39,938 nucleotides of DNA from a virus. The DNA is taken from positions 1 through 39,938 of the IMG/VR virus record IMGVR_UViG_3300044726_000041, one strand, 5' to 3'. The notes under the pieces are model-generated. The model was not told the origin of the DNA and made no database searches. It was given only the letters and a program-made list of their open reading frames with translations. Both the position numbers and the translations under genes were made by a program. Positions 1 through 7,338 of the stretch are shown here, piece by piece. Each line of letters opens with the position of its first letter. Position 1 is the first letter of the stretch.

Positions 1-793
1 TACCGGTGGGAGTTCTTTTGAAGTCCTCCTCAACACACCTACCGCTCGCAATAAGTCGGGCAGCAAGTTCAGCGGCACTGTCAGGGTTACAGTTACCAAT
101 AATCTTGAGGAGTCTTTCGGATGCCTCTTTGTATTGGCCCTCGTAAACATCTAAGTCCCTTTCCAATTTAACTTGATCTATCCGTATGCCTTCTGACTCA
201 TTCTGATTCAGAATGGCGGCTAGTCGTTGCTCTCGACGGTACGCCTCAAGCATACCCTTCTGATTGATGTCGAGTAGCAGATGGTCGAAAAGTCTGCGGG
301 TACGGTAAGTGTCCCCGTTTGCGTACGGGGACACAATATCACCCGGTGCCTTGGAGATATGAGCTCCCCACTCCTTACCAATGTACCCCTTAGCTGCTAG
401 ATACTTCCGCAGATCGTCCTGCTCGGTCGGGTCAATGCCTAGGATACGGTGAGCCGACGGCTTCAGACTGAGGGAGTCCGCCTGAGGATCGAACAGGTAA
501 TTCAGGAAGAGCGTGTCGTGGACCTTCAGAGGGTCGTGCGGGCGGGGAAGATCCATCCATTTATGGGCGACCTCAGTGTCGAAGCGACCGTTGTGAAAGA
601 CGTTCTCTCCATCCCATATCTGGGCGAGCGATCTATGAGCATCTTCCCAGGTACAATTGTTCCCGCTCGGGTGCCCCCACGCCATGTATGTAGGAGCCTC
701 AGCTTCGGCTAACCAAATGCTTACGCCGACTGGCTTCGGCGGGAAATTGGGCCGCTTCTCAATGGCCTCGGTTTCAAAGTCTACAGCATTCAC
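1..793 (-). CDS. DNA polymerase I (family A), N-terminal part with 3'-5' exonuclease domain
   Basis: This is the amino-terminal part of the replicative DNA polymerase; the gene continues at the other end of the window (38942-39938). I translated it directly because it runs off the edge. The proofreading motifs are intact: Exo I Asp5/Glu7 (VDFETE), Exo II (HNGRFD) and Exo III (YANGD, YxxxD). The start chosen is the GTG at 793-791, preceded by AAGGGG that overlaps the stop of the upstream small gene; no ATG precedes the conserved Exo I motif in frame. The reading frame reaches base 1 as KRTPTG, the sequence that precedes the polymerase domain in this family. With the 8-base terminal overlap removed, the full protein is 593 residues, shorter than T7 polymerase (704). 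It is expected to replicate the phage genome together with the primase-helicase at 3771-5879. Confidence 0.93.
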   Translation of the reverse strand, partial: MNAVDFETEAIEKRPNFPPKPVGVSIWLAEAEAPTYMAWGHPSGNNCTWEDAHRSLAQIWDGENVFHNGRFDTEVAHKWMDLPRPHDPLKVHDTLFLNYLFDPQADSLSLKPSAHRILGIDPTEQDDLRKYLAAKGYIGKEWGAHISKAPGDIVSPYANGDTYRTRRLFDHLLLDINQKGMLEAYRREQRLAAILNQNESEGIRIDQVKLERDLDVYEGQYKEASERLLKIIGNCNPDSAAELAARLIASGRCVEEDFKRTPTG

Positions 794-798
794 TAGGT

Positions 799-933
799 CT
801 ACCCCTTGAAGAAGTAAGCAATCAACGCTGTTACAAAGGCTACAATCATACCCTCTAGTGCCAAGACTACGATTCGCAGCTTGGCCTCTAGCAGGGCTAT
901 CCTTGTGGGGATGTCGGCGTCAGCAGGTGGCAT
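799..933 (-). CDS. Small membrane protein, possible XhlA/holin-like
   Basis: A 44-residue protein has a short amphipathic coiled-coil-like N-terminus (TRIALLEAKLR) followed by one hydrophobic segment near residues 20-41 and a terminal Lys-Gly. This layout is like small XhlA-type or single-span holin-like proteins, but no family is certain. A longer frame starts at 1065, but it would overlap the upstream lipoprotein gene by about 146 bases. The ATG at 933 overlaps it by only 14 bases and has an AGG-type ribosome site, so I prefer it. The stop lies five bases before the polymerase GTG, so the lipoprotein, this gene and the polymerase are translationally close. A membrane role is supported by sequence; a lysis role is only inferred. 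Confidence 0.6.
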   Translation of the reverse strand: MPPADADIPTRIALLEAKLRIVVLALEGMIVAFVTALIAYFFKG

Positions 934-1621
934 TGGTGCTACCTGCTGTATCAGTAGTGCCTCCTGTACAATTACGTGTCGTTGTGTCGGGACTCTTGAT
1001 ACGTATGATGCCTTGGTTACCTGAGAGCGCGCCGGAGTTGTCTCCCACGTAGCGCCCGTCACCAATTACACCGTTGCCGTTAAGCGTGATGTTAGGAGTC
1101 AGTGGTCGCAGATTTGCGTTGTTAACTACATTGAACGCTCCGCCAGCTATGTCGCGGTTCGCAGCGTATCCACCTAGAGCCGTCGTGCTGAAAGCATTGT
1201 AGCTAGCAATGGTCGAATTAGCCTGATTGTTACTCTGAGTCACCCCTAGCCTATACCCAAAGTAACCTGAGGCTACTGCGGTCACGGGGCCAGCAAAGAT
1301 AGCAGCCCACTTAAGTGCCCTATCCTCTTGACTTTCTGGGATCGTCGGTATTTGTACGGGTACGAGCCTGGTATCCGATCCACCCCTGCCCCCGAGCGCA
1401 AGAGCCACTAGAGCAAGTTGCTTACTCTGAGGATCGGCTCGATCAGCTATCGCAGCCATAGCCTGGTAACGAGCCTCCTCAGCTCGAGCCTTGGCCATCT
1501 CCACGTTCGACTGGGAGGTAACGGTGAGTCGGTACGACTCCATTTGAAGGGCGTAGTTGGGGTCGAGCGTAGTCTGACAGCCCGCCTGGAGCATTGCTAG
1601 AAACAGTACGGTACGCTTCAT
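920..1621 (-). CDS. Predicted lipoprotein with internal membrane segment, unknown function
   Basis: The 233-residue protein begins with a lipoprotein signal peptide: basic MKR, a hydrophobic stretch and the lipobox LQAGC with Cys15 as the likely lipidated residue. A second hydrophobic stretch lies near residues 105-126 (IFAGPVTAVASGYFGYRLGV). The region before it is Ala-rich and helical; the C-terminal half is Asn/Gly/Thr-rich, low in complexity and repetitive. A GGGAGGAG ribosome site precedes the ATG. An N-terminal lipid anchor plus a membrane span recalls unimolecular spanins, but there the span is C-terminal, so I do not call it a spanin. It sits just upstream of the 44-residue membrane protein, and the two may act together at the envelope. 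No specific family was recognised. Confidence 0.75.
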   Translation of the reverse strand: MKRTVLFLAMLQAGCQTTLDPNYALQMESYRLTVTSQSNVEMAKARAEEARYQAMAAIADRADPQSKQLALVALALGGRGGSDTRLVPVQIPTIPESQEDRALKWAAIFAGPVTAVASGYFGYRLGVTQSNNQANSTIASYNAFSTTALGGYAANRDIAGGAFNVVNNANLRPLTPNITLNGNGVIGDGRYVGDNSGALSGNQGIIRIKSPDTTTRNCTGGTTDTAGSTNATC

Positions 1622-1678
1622 CGCTCCTCCCTGGTGATCCCATCCCGGAAGCCCGCAACGCGAGCCTCCAGACTAAGA

Positions 1679-2446
1679 TCAGTATTTACGAGCTGCCCCC
1701 GCTTCCGGCTTAGGTGCTGCCGACGGCTTGTCGTACGGGGCGAAGATCAACGGAGTCGTGTCCTTGCGCTTATTCAGCAATCCCTGGATCAGTGCCCCAT
1801 CCGTGATCTTATCGACCAACTGGAAGTTCACTTGGAACTGCGTCTTAGCATCCGGCTCGACCGACATCTCTGAGATCACCGCTAGTGGCGGGATTTTGAG
1901 GACGTTCGCCAACTGCGAAGCGTAAGTGCTCCAATTCTTGACGGACGTGACCGGGAGCTTCGCCAGTGCAACTTCCGCTCTCGGCAGCTTCTCGGGGTCC
2001 AGATCGTCCGCCGACACAATCGCCAGTCTACGAACATTCTTGCAAGCCTTGCCCTTACCACCTCCGGGGTCGCTGCCCCATACGTTGTTCGGGCAGACCG
2101 CGCAACTTTCCGCCTGGGGCTTTGCCGAGTCAGCGTGCGGTTTGAGGTCGTCGTCTGTCTCCGAGAACGCATAGCAGATCGGCGGCTGCGGATTGTTCGG
2201 GTCATACCTGTCCTCATACAGCTGGTTCTCGAAGATGGAGTGGATCACGATACAATCCACCTTGTTCTTCGGCTGCGGCGTTCCGTTGATCGTAAGCTGC
2301 CCTCCCTTGAAGCTAACCCAATTGCCTGAAGGCTTTTCAGCCTCCGCTGTCGCGAAGGCCATCTTGGCGAGTTGCTCTTGCCAATCGACAACCTGGGTTC
2401 CGTTTCCTGCCGCCTCAGGGGCGGGTACTGCCTTCTTCTCAGCCAT
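1679..2446 (-). CDS. Conserved phage protein with Cys cluster, possible ssDNA-binding replication protein
   Basis: The 255-residue protein has a disordered Ala/Glu/Lys-rich N-terminus, a beta-rich core (WVSFKGGQLTINGTP) and a cysteine cluster (CAVCPNNVWG...GKACKN, about residues 115-138) that could bind zinc. The tail is Ala/Pro-rich. This arrangement occurs in phage replication regions next to primase and polymerase genes, where such proteins are often suspected to be single-strand DNA-binding proteins; that function is inferred from context only. The ATG is set by a strong AAGGAG site. A candidate structured RNA (2479-2621) lies just upstream. No other SSB candidate is visible in the genome, which adds weight to this guess. 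Confidence 0.8.
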   Translation of the reverse strand: MAEKKAVPAPEAAGNGTQVVDWQEQLAKMAFATAEAEKPSGNWVSFKGGQLTINGTPQPKNKVDCIVIHSIFENQLYEDRYDPNNPQPPICYAFSETDDDLKPHADSAKPQAESCAVCPNNVWGSDPGGGKGKACKNVRRLAIVSADDLDPEKLPRAEVALAKLPVTSVKNWSTYASQLANVLKIPPLAVISEMSVEPDAKTQFQVNFQLVDKITDGALIQGLLNKRKDTTPLIFAPYDKPSAAPKPEAGAARKY

Positions 2447-2478
2447 GACTTGTCTCCTTGAGACTGGTTACAAAAGGG

Positions 2479-2621
2479 TGCCCCCTCAAGACACTCCGAA
2501 ACGCAAGAGCCACGTTACATCTTGCTTGTATAGTTTGGTTGCACTCTTTCGCCGCACTATACTTCATCGGTACTCTGTTCGCCCTAAGAGTGGCTTTGGG
2601 CTTTCCATGCTTGAGGGGGCA
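2479..2621 (-). ncRNA. Candidate structured RNA with three nested helices
   Basis: Between the genes at 1679-2446 and 2627-3040 the sequence forms nested inverted repeats. P1 is a perfect 12-bp pairing of 2479-2490 with 2610-2621. P2 pairs 2504-2513 with 2590-2598 (9 bp, one bulged base). P3 is a perfect 7-bp pairing of 2528-2534 with 2556-2562. The order is strictly nested, as expected for a folded RNA or large cruciform. The minus strand is assumed because neighbouring genes are transcribed that way. A 63-codon open frame (2439-2630) also covers the region; it has an ATGA junction with the upstream gene but no clear ribosome site and no recognised family. I therefore prefer RNA structure, without excluding a small protein. 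Confidence 0.45.
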
Positions 2622-2626
2622 TTGAC

Positions 2627-3040
2627 TCATTTAGCACCGGATACACTTAGTTTGAATACCTCTTGCCTACCTACGCCGGGAATTTCAATCCCGACATCCC
2701 AACGCTCCTTCACGGCTAGATTCGTGAGCCGGCGGTGAAGAAGATCAAAGTGGCCCGTCTCCTTGATGTGCTCATAGACGGCCAACCAGTCGGTCGCTTG
2801 GGGCTCTATCAGAATCGTCATCTTGACGACGCCGTTCGATGCCCCCAACGCCTTCAAACCCTGCTCCTTGTACTTCGCGATGATCGCGTCCTTCAGGACT
2901 TCTTCAAACTCCTTGATCGTCGCGGATTCCTTGTCCTTGATGAGACGTTGCGCCCTGACCGATATGTACTGATTGATGAGGTCGGGCAGATGGGAGGAAA
3001 TCGCCAGTTCCTCGAGCTGAAACGGCTCTGGATTACTCAC
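2627..3040 (-). CDS. Hypothetical early/replication-region protein
   Basis: The 137-residue soluble protein is mostly helical and charged in its N-terminal half (LIKDKESATIKEFEEVLKDAIIAKYKEQG), with a more mixed alpha/beta C-terminus. No cysteine cluster, signal or membrane segment is present and I recognise no family. It starts at a GTG preceded by AAGGGG at a good distance and overlaps the end of the upstream 132-residue gene by 8 bases, indicating coupled translation in one operon. It lies between the primase-helicase unit and the putative ssDNA-binding protein, so a role in DNA metabolism or its regulation is plausible but unsupported by any motif. Confidence 0.75.
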   Translation of the reverse strand: MSNPEPFQLEELAISSHLPDLINQYISVRAQRLIKDKESATIKEFEEVLKDAIIAKYKEQGLKALGASNGVVKMTILIEPQATDWLAVYEHIKETGHFDLLHRRLTNLAVKERWDVGIEIPGVGRQEVFKLSVSGAK

Positions 3041-3431
3041 CTTTGCCCCTTCCCTGTACGCATGAACCGCCGCGCCTGTCGAAGGGAAGGAAAGTTCTGA
3101 GTTTCTCCAAGGCCTGATACCTTCTTGCCGCTACGGACAAGTCCTTGGACGAGTCCGAAGTGTTTTGCTTGATTCCCGCTGCTTTTCCGTCGCACATTTC
3201 CCTCCGTGAAATCGAGACGGCGCAGAGCGTACCCCTACTTGCGGGTTGCACAATGATTACGCCATCGAAGTCCTTACAGTTGTCATTGTCCGTAAAGTCT
3301 CTGATCGAGAAGTACGGCCCACCACTGTAGGAAGCGCTGAAGTCTAGACCACTCAGGAAGGCTGCCTTCAACTCCGCCTGAGTCTTGTAGGTTCTCCCGT
3401 AGGCTGGGAAACCCGATAGGCTCGCTTTCAT
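3033..3431 (-). CDS. Hypothetical protein, first gene after promoter at 3484-3512
   Basis: The 132-residue protein has no recognised domain. Its N-terminal part (PYFSIRDFTDNDNCKDFDGVIIVQP) looks like a small beta-rich fold; the C-terminus is strongly basic (ARRYQALEKLRTFLPFDRRGG). GAAGGG precedes the ATG. The gene follows a sigma-70-like promoter whose predicted transcript starts about 45 bases upstream and includes a short hairpin (3451-3467). It overlaps the following gene by 8 bases. The basic tail might contact nucleic acid, but that is only a guess. Confidence 0.72.
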   Translation of the reverse strand: MKASLSGFPAYGRTYKTQAELKAAFLSGLDFSASYSGGPYFSIRDFTDNDNCKDFDGVIIVQPASRGTLCAVSISRREMCDGKAAGIKQNTSDSSKDLSVAARRYQALEKLRTFLPFDRRGGSCVQGRGKGE

Positions 3432-3450
3432 GTTTACCCTTCACTAGTAC

Positions 3451-3467
3451 GCCTACAATCGGTAGGC
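3451..3467 (-). promoter_or_regulatory. Leader hairpin / possible operator
   Basis: GCCTAC (3451-3456) and GTAGGC (3462-3467) form a 6-bp inverted repeat with a 5-base spacer between the promoter at 3484-3512 and the gene starting at 3431. It could be an operator or a leader RNA hairpin; the sequence alone does not decide. Confidence 0.4.
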
Positions 3468-3483
3468 TCGATCTCTGATATAG

Positions 3484-3512
3484 ATTATACGCTCATCTGT
3501 CTGAAAAGTCTA
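3484..3512 (-). promoter_or_regulatory. Sigma-70-like promoter (P1)
   Basis: Minus strand: -35 TAGACT (3507-3512), 17-base spacer ending in GCG, -10 TATAAT (3484-3489). Just upstream is the element CCAACCGAAAGAGC, nearly identical to that upstream of the promoter at 6038-6067. The promoter overlaps the 3' end of the zinc-ribbon gene at 3493-3771. Confidence 0.75.
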
Positions 3513-3771
3513 GCTCTTTCGGTTGGAATCGTTTGAGAGCCGTTAGATACTCATACCTAGCATCTTCCAATTTAGAGGCCGCACTTCTGATCTCTTCATT
3601 GGCATTCGGATCCACTAGAGGATTGCATTGTCTAGCACGATGGGGCTCATTTATGCAATCTATACAAGCATTATTGAGTACATTGCATTTCTTGAGGTAT
3701 TCTTCTCCCTGGGTATACCGTACATCGCGAGTTTGACCACAGAAGAAACAAGTAAACGAATCTCTGTCCAT
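3493..3771 (-). CDS. Small zinc-ribbon-like protein
   Basis: The 92-residue protein contains CxxC (CFFCG), a lone Cys-Asn-Val segment and a second CxxC (CIDC), a probable zinc-binding site, followed by a helical charged C-terminus. A longer frame starts at 3807, but the ATG at 3771 forms a TAATG junction with the primase-helicase stop and has AGAGG upstream, so I chose the shorter form. Its CFFCG...CxxC core resembles the larger protein at 7713-8213, suggesting related small zinc proteins. Such proteins in phage early regions often bind host factors or DNA; the target here is unknown. The gene's 3' end also contains the P1 promoter. Confidence 0.72.
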   Translation of the reverse strand: MDRDSFTCFFCGQTRDVRYTQGEEYLKKCNVLNNACIDCINEPHRARQCNPLVDPNANEEIRSAASKLEDARYEYLTALKRFQPKELDFSDR

Positions 3772-5879
3772 TAGAATTTCCTCTTGAGATAAGGATGGTT
3801 TTCCCATTTCTTGTATAACTCTTTCAGATCGGGAGGGAACATATGTAGATCCAATCCCTTGACTATGGATCTAAATGAAGAATTAATTCCGTCACTTACG
3901 TTTACTTTACCATCTTTTGAATCGCCCACCCGTACCAAAGGATAGTCCATACTCAAGATACGGGTTATTGACTGTCTGTCCTTTCGACCTGGCTCATTAT
4001 ATGGGGACATTTGAAACATTAGTCGAGTGGGTATAACCTTCAGTTCCTTTAGTACATCAGGAATTTCATCTATGAAGAGTTCAAACTCTATTAAAGCAGG
4101 CGCTCGATTCTCAGATACAATTTTGCGCTTAGAGTCAAGATTGGTAGCGGCTTGACGAAGCGAGTAGACATCAACTTCAGGATACCGACTCTTGATATAT
4201 TTACGCAGTCTCCCGCCGAAATTGGGCGTTGCTTTCATCCAGTCCCAGCATGCCTTAGTCTGTACGGGATTACCATAGGCGCTAGAACTGAGAATAAGCC
4301 AACGTCGAGCTTCTCCAGAGACCGGCAGGAAATGTTGATTAGAATTGATCCAAAACAACATGCGATTACGTACACGGTAAGCCTGAACGCCCTTCGGGTT
4401 TACAGGAAGGTAGTCGCTGTCCCCGATTAACTTCAGAGTAGCTTCCATGTCACGAGAGGTCATCCCCGACTGCGACGGCTCTTCCATACAAACGGCTTGC
4501 TTGAATATGTGATTATCTTCGTGCGAGTATCCAAGATTCAATGATCCGATATACGTGTAATCTCTGTTAGTCGTAAGTGCTGCAAACAATGCTGTAGCTA
4601 AGCAGGTTTTACCTGTCCCCTCCGCGCCGGACATGAAGACCATCAAGGGCGACTTATCTTGGGGGTTCTCTATTCGATGAGCTAAGAGTTGTAGCAATAA
4701 CGTCTGCTCTAACGAACTTGGTAAGGCCACTTTAAGCAAATTCAAGAATGGTTCAATGTCTCCATCTTCCTCAATTGGGGAGGCATCTCTCCATAAATTA
4801 TATACCGTGTCTTCCTCCGCCCACTCGGGCATACCAGGCCAGAAGTCTACAGATTGAGCGGCGGTCTTGAAGGGATCACGATCGAATGTAACGGCCAATG
4901 TAGCTTTACCATTGCCGATCTGATAGCCTGCATAGGGATTGACTAACGACCCAGCTTGCGATAGGTCGGGGGCAATTAGCAGAGATGCCGAGGCAGCATT
5001 GATAACCTTGCGCCGAATACGGTCAACATAGTTAGTTGTCCCCGTTATCCAGCAGAGTTTCTTATTCAGAATCTCCATCAAATCAGAGTATCGTCCACCC
5101 TCCCACTTCTCCAACCAGTTCTTAAAGTTGTCCCAGAAAGGCTTGAGACCTTGGAGATTAATGAAGTCGTCTAGACCTGTCTTCTCAAATTCTGGTAGAT
5201 CGGGGAGGATACAGTAATCCGCGAAGTCGTTGGCCTTACGACGCCCGTTCAGTAAACCAACGAGCCTAATAGCTGAATTCTTGATATCGAATTTAGTGTG
5301 AGCATCCGAGTCAGCTATGTATGTAATACGCTTGAGCTTCGGACTATTGACCAACCTCTCGAGACCAGGTACGAATAGGTTGGTATTCTTGATAATGAAC
5401 ATATCCTTGCCCTGGATCGAAGTACAGGGCATTCCCGCTCGACATGCGCGTATCGCCTTGGGGATACCCTCAGTGATAAAGACGTGTTCTATATCCATCC
5501 AAGGCTGAGGAATGAGTGGGAAGTACAGATCAAACTTCCCGCGACCAGCTAGATACTTGGGAAACGCCTCTTTCTGCATCTTCGCAAACTGCTCCGCCGT
5601 CATCCCCTTGGGAGGAACATCTTTGGGCGCCTCACCAATCATACGAGCTTGGTATATGTCCATTTTGTTTCCGTACTCATTTAAGTACTGAAACAAGATA
5701 GCTGATCGACCTTGAATCAACTTGGAGCGTATGCCGAAGTCGTACAGACGTTCAGTGGGGCAGAATTGAATAGCATGGGCTTCTACGTCATGTAGAGCTA
5801 GCCCCATTTCATCCCTACGCTTATTGAAGTACGCCCATTCCGCGGAACGGAGGTCAGAACCAGGAAAACCGGAAGACAT
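3771..5879 (-). CDS. Primase-helicase (TOPRIM/DUF3854-like plus SF3-type helicase)
   Basis: The 702-residue protein joins two replication activities. The N-terminal half has TOPRIM-type motifs like DUF3854: FITEG at 134-138, IADSDAH at 188-194 and a GLDDF motif near 235, consistent with primase-type metal binding. The C-terminal half is a superfamily 3/DUF5906-like helicase: Walker A GAEGTGKT at 418-425, an acidic Walker B-like VCMEEP at 463-468, a polar motif FWINSNQ near 509-515 and an Arg pair in EARRW near 523-527. It should unwind and prime phage DNA for the polymerase. The ATG at 5879 is preceded only by GGGAC, which is buried in a hairpin (5883-5909), so translation may be regulated. 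It is transcribed from the promoter at 6038-6067. Confidence 0.9.
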   Translation of the reverse strand: MSSGFPGSDLRSAEWAYFNKRRDEMGLALHDVEAHAIQFCPTERLYDFGIRSKLIQGRSAILFQYLNEYGNKMDIYQARMIGEAPKDVPPKGMTAEQFAKMQKEAFPKYLAGRGKFDLYFPLIPQPWMDIEHVFITEGIPKAIRACRAGMPCTSIQGKDMFIIKNTNLFVPGLERLVNSPKLKRITYIADSDAHTKFDIKNSAIRLVGLLNGRRKANDFADYCILPDLPEFEKTGLDDFINLQGLKPFWDNFKNWLEKWEGGRYSDLMEILNKKLCWITGTTNYVDRIRRKVINAASASLLIAPDLSQAGSLVNPYAGYQIGNGKATLAVTFDRDPFKTAAQSVDFWPGMPEWAEEDTVYNLWRDASPIEEDGDIEPFLNLLKVALPSSLEQTLLLQLLAHRIENPQDKSPLMVFMSGAEGTGKTCLATALFAALTTNRDYTYIGSLNLGYSHEDNHIFKQAVCMEEPSQSGMTSRDMEATLKLIGDSDYLPVNPKGVQAYRVRNRMLFWINSNQHFLPVSGEARRWLILSSSAYGNPVQTKACWDWMKATPNFGGRLRKYIKSRYPEVDVYSLRQAATNLDSKRKIVSENRAPALIEFELFIDEIPDVLKELKVIPTRLMFQMSPYNEPGRKDRQSITRILSMDYPLVRVGDSKDGKVNVSDGINSSFRSIVKGLDLHMFPPDLKELYKKWENHPYLKRKF

Positions 5880-5882
5880 GTT

Positions 5883-6030
5883 AGTCCCAGTTGAATCGAA
5901 CCTGGGACTTGTCTAGAGTTGGTTCGTGAGAGCGTTGCACTCTCGGCGCCCTGGGAGCGCAGTGAACCTATCCATCCTCGTCCGGTTGCCCGGAATGAAG
6001 AGGCCTCTTCACTCCCGGCTCGACCTAGTG
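5883..6030 (-). promoter_or_regulatory. Structured 5' leader of the primase-helicase gene
   Basis: About 150 transcribed but untranslated bases separate the promoter start from the ATG. They contain a near-perfect 32-bp palindrome (5988-6019, core TGAAGAGGCCTCTTCA), a 5-bp stem with 7-base loop (5928-5944) and an 8-bp hairpin (5883-5890 with 5902-5909) that pairs part of the only plausible ribosome site. The loop of the last hairpin carries GTTCGATTC, which looks like a tRNA T-loop, but no full tRNA can be folded. No gene is seen here. Confidence 0.5.
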
Positions 6031-6037
6031 AACTTCG

Positions 6038-6067
6038 ATTATAACCCGAAAACAGCCTCGTCGTCTA
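6038..6067 (-). promoter_or_regulatory. Sigma-70-like promoter (P2) for primase-helicase
   Basis: Minus strand: -35 TAGACG (6062-6067), 18-base spacer, -10 TATAAT (6038-6043). The upstream element CCAACCGAAAACGC matches that of P1 and lies just downstream of the terminator at 6091-6114, so a new transcription unit begins here. Confidence 0.75.
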
Positions 6068-6090
6068 GCGTTTTCGGTTGGAATCGTATG

Positions 6091-6114
6091 AAAAAGGCCG
6101 GGAATGACCCGGCC
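6091..6114 (-). terminator. Intrinsic terminator
   Basis: On the minus strand, a 7-bp GC stem (6108-6114 with 6096-6102), a 5-base loop and a run of five T follow the gene at 6149-6730. This is a canonical rho-independent terminator. Confidence 0.85.
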
Positions 6115-6148
6115 TGAAGAGGACTTCCACTGTTGTAAATAGTACTTG

Positions 6149-6730
6149 TTAGCTTGCTGCGGCTTCGCCCTCGGTGGTCTCGCCTTCAGTTTGGGTCTCG
6201 CCCTCGGCAGGGGCTTCAAGCTTCTTCTTGGCCATCGCCTTCTGGAAGAGATCCTTGCGGTTCTCTTCAACGTCCGGCTTGCCGGGAACACGAGCGGGAT
6301 CAGCGCGGTTCGCCTTGCCCTGACCAATCGTGAACTCGGCATTGGCGAACGTACTCGCGGGGACAAGGTAGTCGAGCGTGAGGAAGCCACGGTCGCCTGC
6401 CGGCGTGTCGACCCAAATGTAGTCGATCACTTTGTCCGCCGCCGACCAACCCTTGCTGGAGGTTACCCAGACAGGCGTCTCGACACCGTCGAGCATGATT
6501 TTCAGATCACCATCGGGAGCCTTGCCCGCCCGCTTCGGCAGGTTAGGCCGACGGACCAGCTGATACTGCGTCCCGTCCGAGTGCTGCAGGTAGACCTGCG
6601 GCTTCGCGGGGACAGCGGGAACTGCCGGCTGCGTTTCGCCGTTGGTCTCGGTCGCCGTCTGCGCGACTTCGATTGCTTGCGCTGCTTGACCTGCTTCGCC
6701 TTCAGGTGCAAACTTCTGTTTCTTTGCCAT
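6149..6730 (-). CDS. Early protein with acidic Ala/Glu-rich tails, paralogue of 8794-9234
   Basis: The 193-residue protein has a central region (about 55-125) flanked by low-complexity arms: Gln/Ala/Thr/Pro-rich at the N-terminus and Glu/Gly/Ala/Thr-rich and acidic at the C-terminus. The central part (LKIMLDGVETPVWVTSS...IDYIWVD...LTLDY) matches the protein at 8794-9234 (LPIVLDGTPYVAKVTSN...LEYIWVE...ATLNY) by eye, so the two are paralogues. It has a strong AAGGAG site, its own promoter (6789-6817) and its own terminator (6091-6114), a monocistronic arrangement suggesting high or separately timed expression. Function is unknown; an abundant nucleic-acid- or host-factor-binding protein is one possibility. 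Confidence 0.8.
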   Translation of the reverse strand: MAKKQKFAPEGEAGQAAQAIEVAQTATETNGETQPAVPAVPAKPQVYLQHSDGTQYQLVRRPNLPKRAGKAPDGDLKIMLDGVETPVWVTSSKGWSAADKVIDYIWVDTPAGDRGFLTLDYLVPASTFANAEFTIGQGKANRADPARVPGKPDVEENRKDLFQKAMAKKKLEAPAEGETQTEGETTEGEAAAS

Positions 6731-6788
6731 CTTACTTCTCCTTGACTAGGTTAACTGCTCGGGTCGGCTCTCTTTTGAGCCTAGATAA

Positions 6789-6817
6789 ATCATACTCTGG
6801 TTTTGACGGAAAGTAAA
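6789..6817 (-). promoter_or_regulatory. Sigma-70-like promoter (P3)
   Basis: Minus strand: -35 TTTACT (6812-6817), 17-base spacer, -10 TATGAT (6789-6794). It drives the gene at 6149-6730 and lies directly after the stop of the 32-residue basic peptide gene. Confidence 0.6.
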
Positions 6818-6818
6818 G

Positions 6819-6917
6819 TCAAATCGCTTGAGTATTCGTGAGTATCGTCTGAGGGTTCCGTCCCCTTGACTTCTTGATCCTTCTGCGCCTTTGTTTGCGA
6901 TGTTGCTTGGTAGTCAT
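6819..6917 (-). CDS. Very basic 32-residue peptide
   Basis: A short frame of 32 codons encodes a peptide with 11 Lys/Arg, concentrated in its first 20 residues, with a short neutral C-terminus. Its ATG overlaps the stop of the gene at 6914-7138 in an ATGA junction and is preceded by AGAGAGG at good spacing, which argues that it is translated. No family is recognised; the charge suggests RNA, DNA or ribosome binding. Its stop lies immediately before the -35 of promoter P3, so it closes the small-gene operon. Confidence 0.5.
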   Translation of the reverse strand: MTTKQHRKQRRRRIKKSRGRNPQTILTNTQAI

Positions 6918-7138
6918 GGGCCGCCTCTCTCTTGTCGGTCAGCGCAGCGGTCGCATTGGTAGCCTTGAGCTACATCCGCCGGAGTGAGGCGGTTAGGCGC
7001 TTCACAAGTAGGACACGGATGTATGCGGGGGTTCTGGGGGCTTTCAGCACGTAGTGCGCTGCCCTCGTTAGCAAATCTAGGATCACGTCCTTCACCATCC
7101 CAGTCCTCCATCTCCAAGGGGTCATAGACTCGTCTCAT
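6914..7138 (-). CDS. Small protein with four-Cys zinc ribbon
   Basis: The 74-residue protein ends in a probable zinc ribbon: CPTC about residues 42-45 and CDRC about 58-61, with a disordered Asp/Glu/Arg-rich N-terminus. Its ATG overlaps the stop of the upstream 67-residue gene (ATGA), so translation is coupled. It belongs to a run of tiny early genes, three of which carry metal-binding motifs, typical of host-takeover regions. The target is unknown. Confidence 0.68.
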   Translation of the reverse strand: MRRVYDPLEMEDWDGEGRDPRFANEGSALRAESPQNPRIHPCPTCEAPNRLTPADVAQGYQCDRCADRQERGGP

Positions 7139-7338
7139 TTGAGCACCAACCCTTCGACAGTCGTCAGAATCGGCCCCGTGGCCTTCATGAAGTACTCATA
7201 TCTGTCGTTCGGGACTTGATGAGCGAAGTGCTTAATGAGGGCGAGCAGTAGCGCGTACTTGTCGAGGTCGGAGAGCTGCTCGAAGCTCACTTCGACCTTG
7301 AAGGTGTTAGCAATGTTGCTAAAGCTGAGGGGTTGCAT
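7135..7338 (-). CDS. Small helical early protein, unknown function
   Basis: The 67-residue protein looks mostly helical (SDLDKYALLLALIKHFAHQVPNDRYEYFMKA) with no membrane segment, signal or metal site. GGAGAACGAC precedes the ATG. It overlaps the next gene by four bases and lies 15 bases after the zinc-finger gene at 7354-7638. No family was recognised. Confidence 0.65.
   Translation of the reverse strand: MQPLSFSNIANTFKVEVSFEQLSDLDKYALLLALIKHFAHQVPNDRYEYFMKATGPILTTVEGLVLK

Noticed and set aside
2439-2630. 63-codon frame as a protein gene
   Set aside because: It fits between neighbours with small overlaps, but lacks a ribosome site and lies almost wholly within nested inverted repeats; kept only as an alternative to the RNA.
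5881-5975. tRNA-like sequence (GTTCGATTC loop and AGTTGGTT on the other strand)
   Set aside because: The stem beside the T-loop-like sequence gives an 11-base loop, and no matching acceptor, D and anticodon arms can be folded on either strand.
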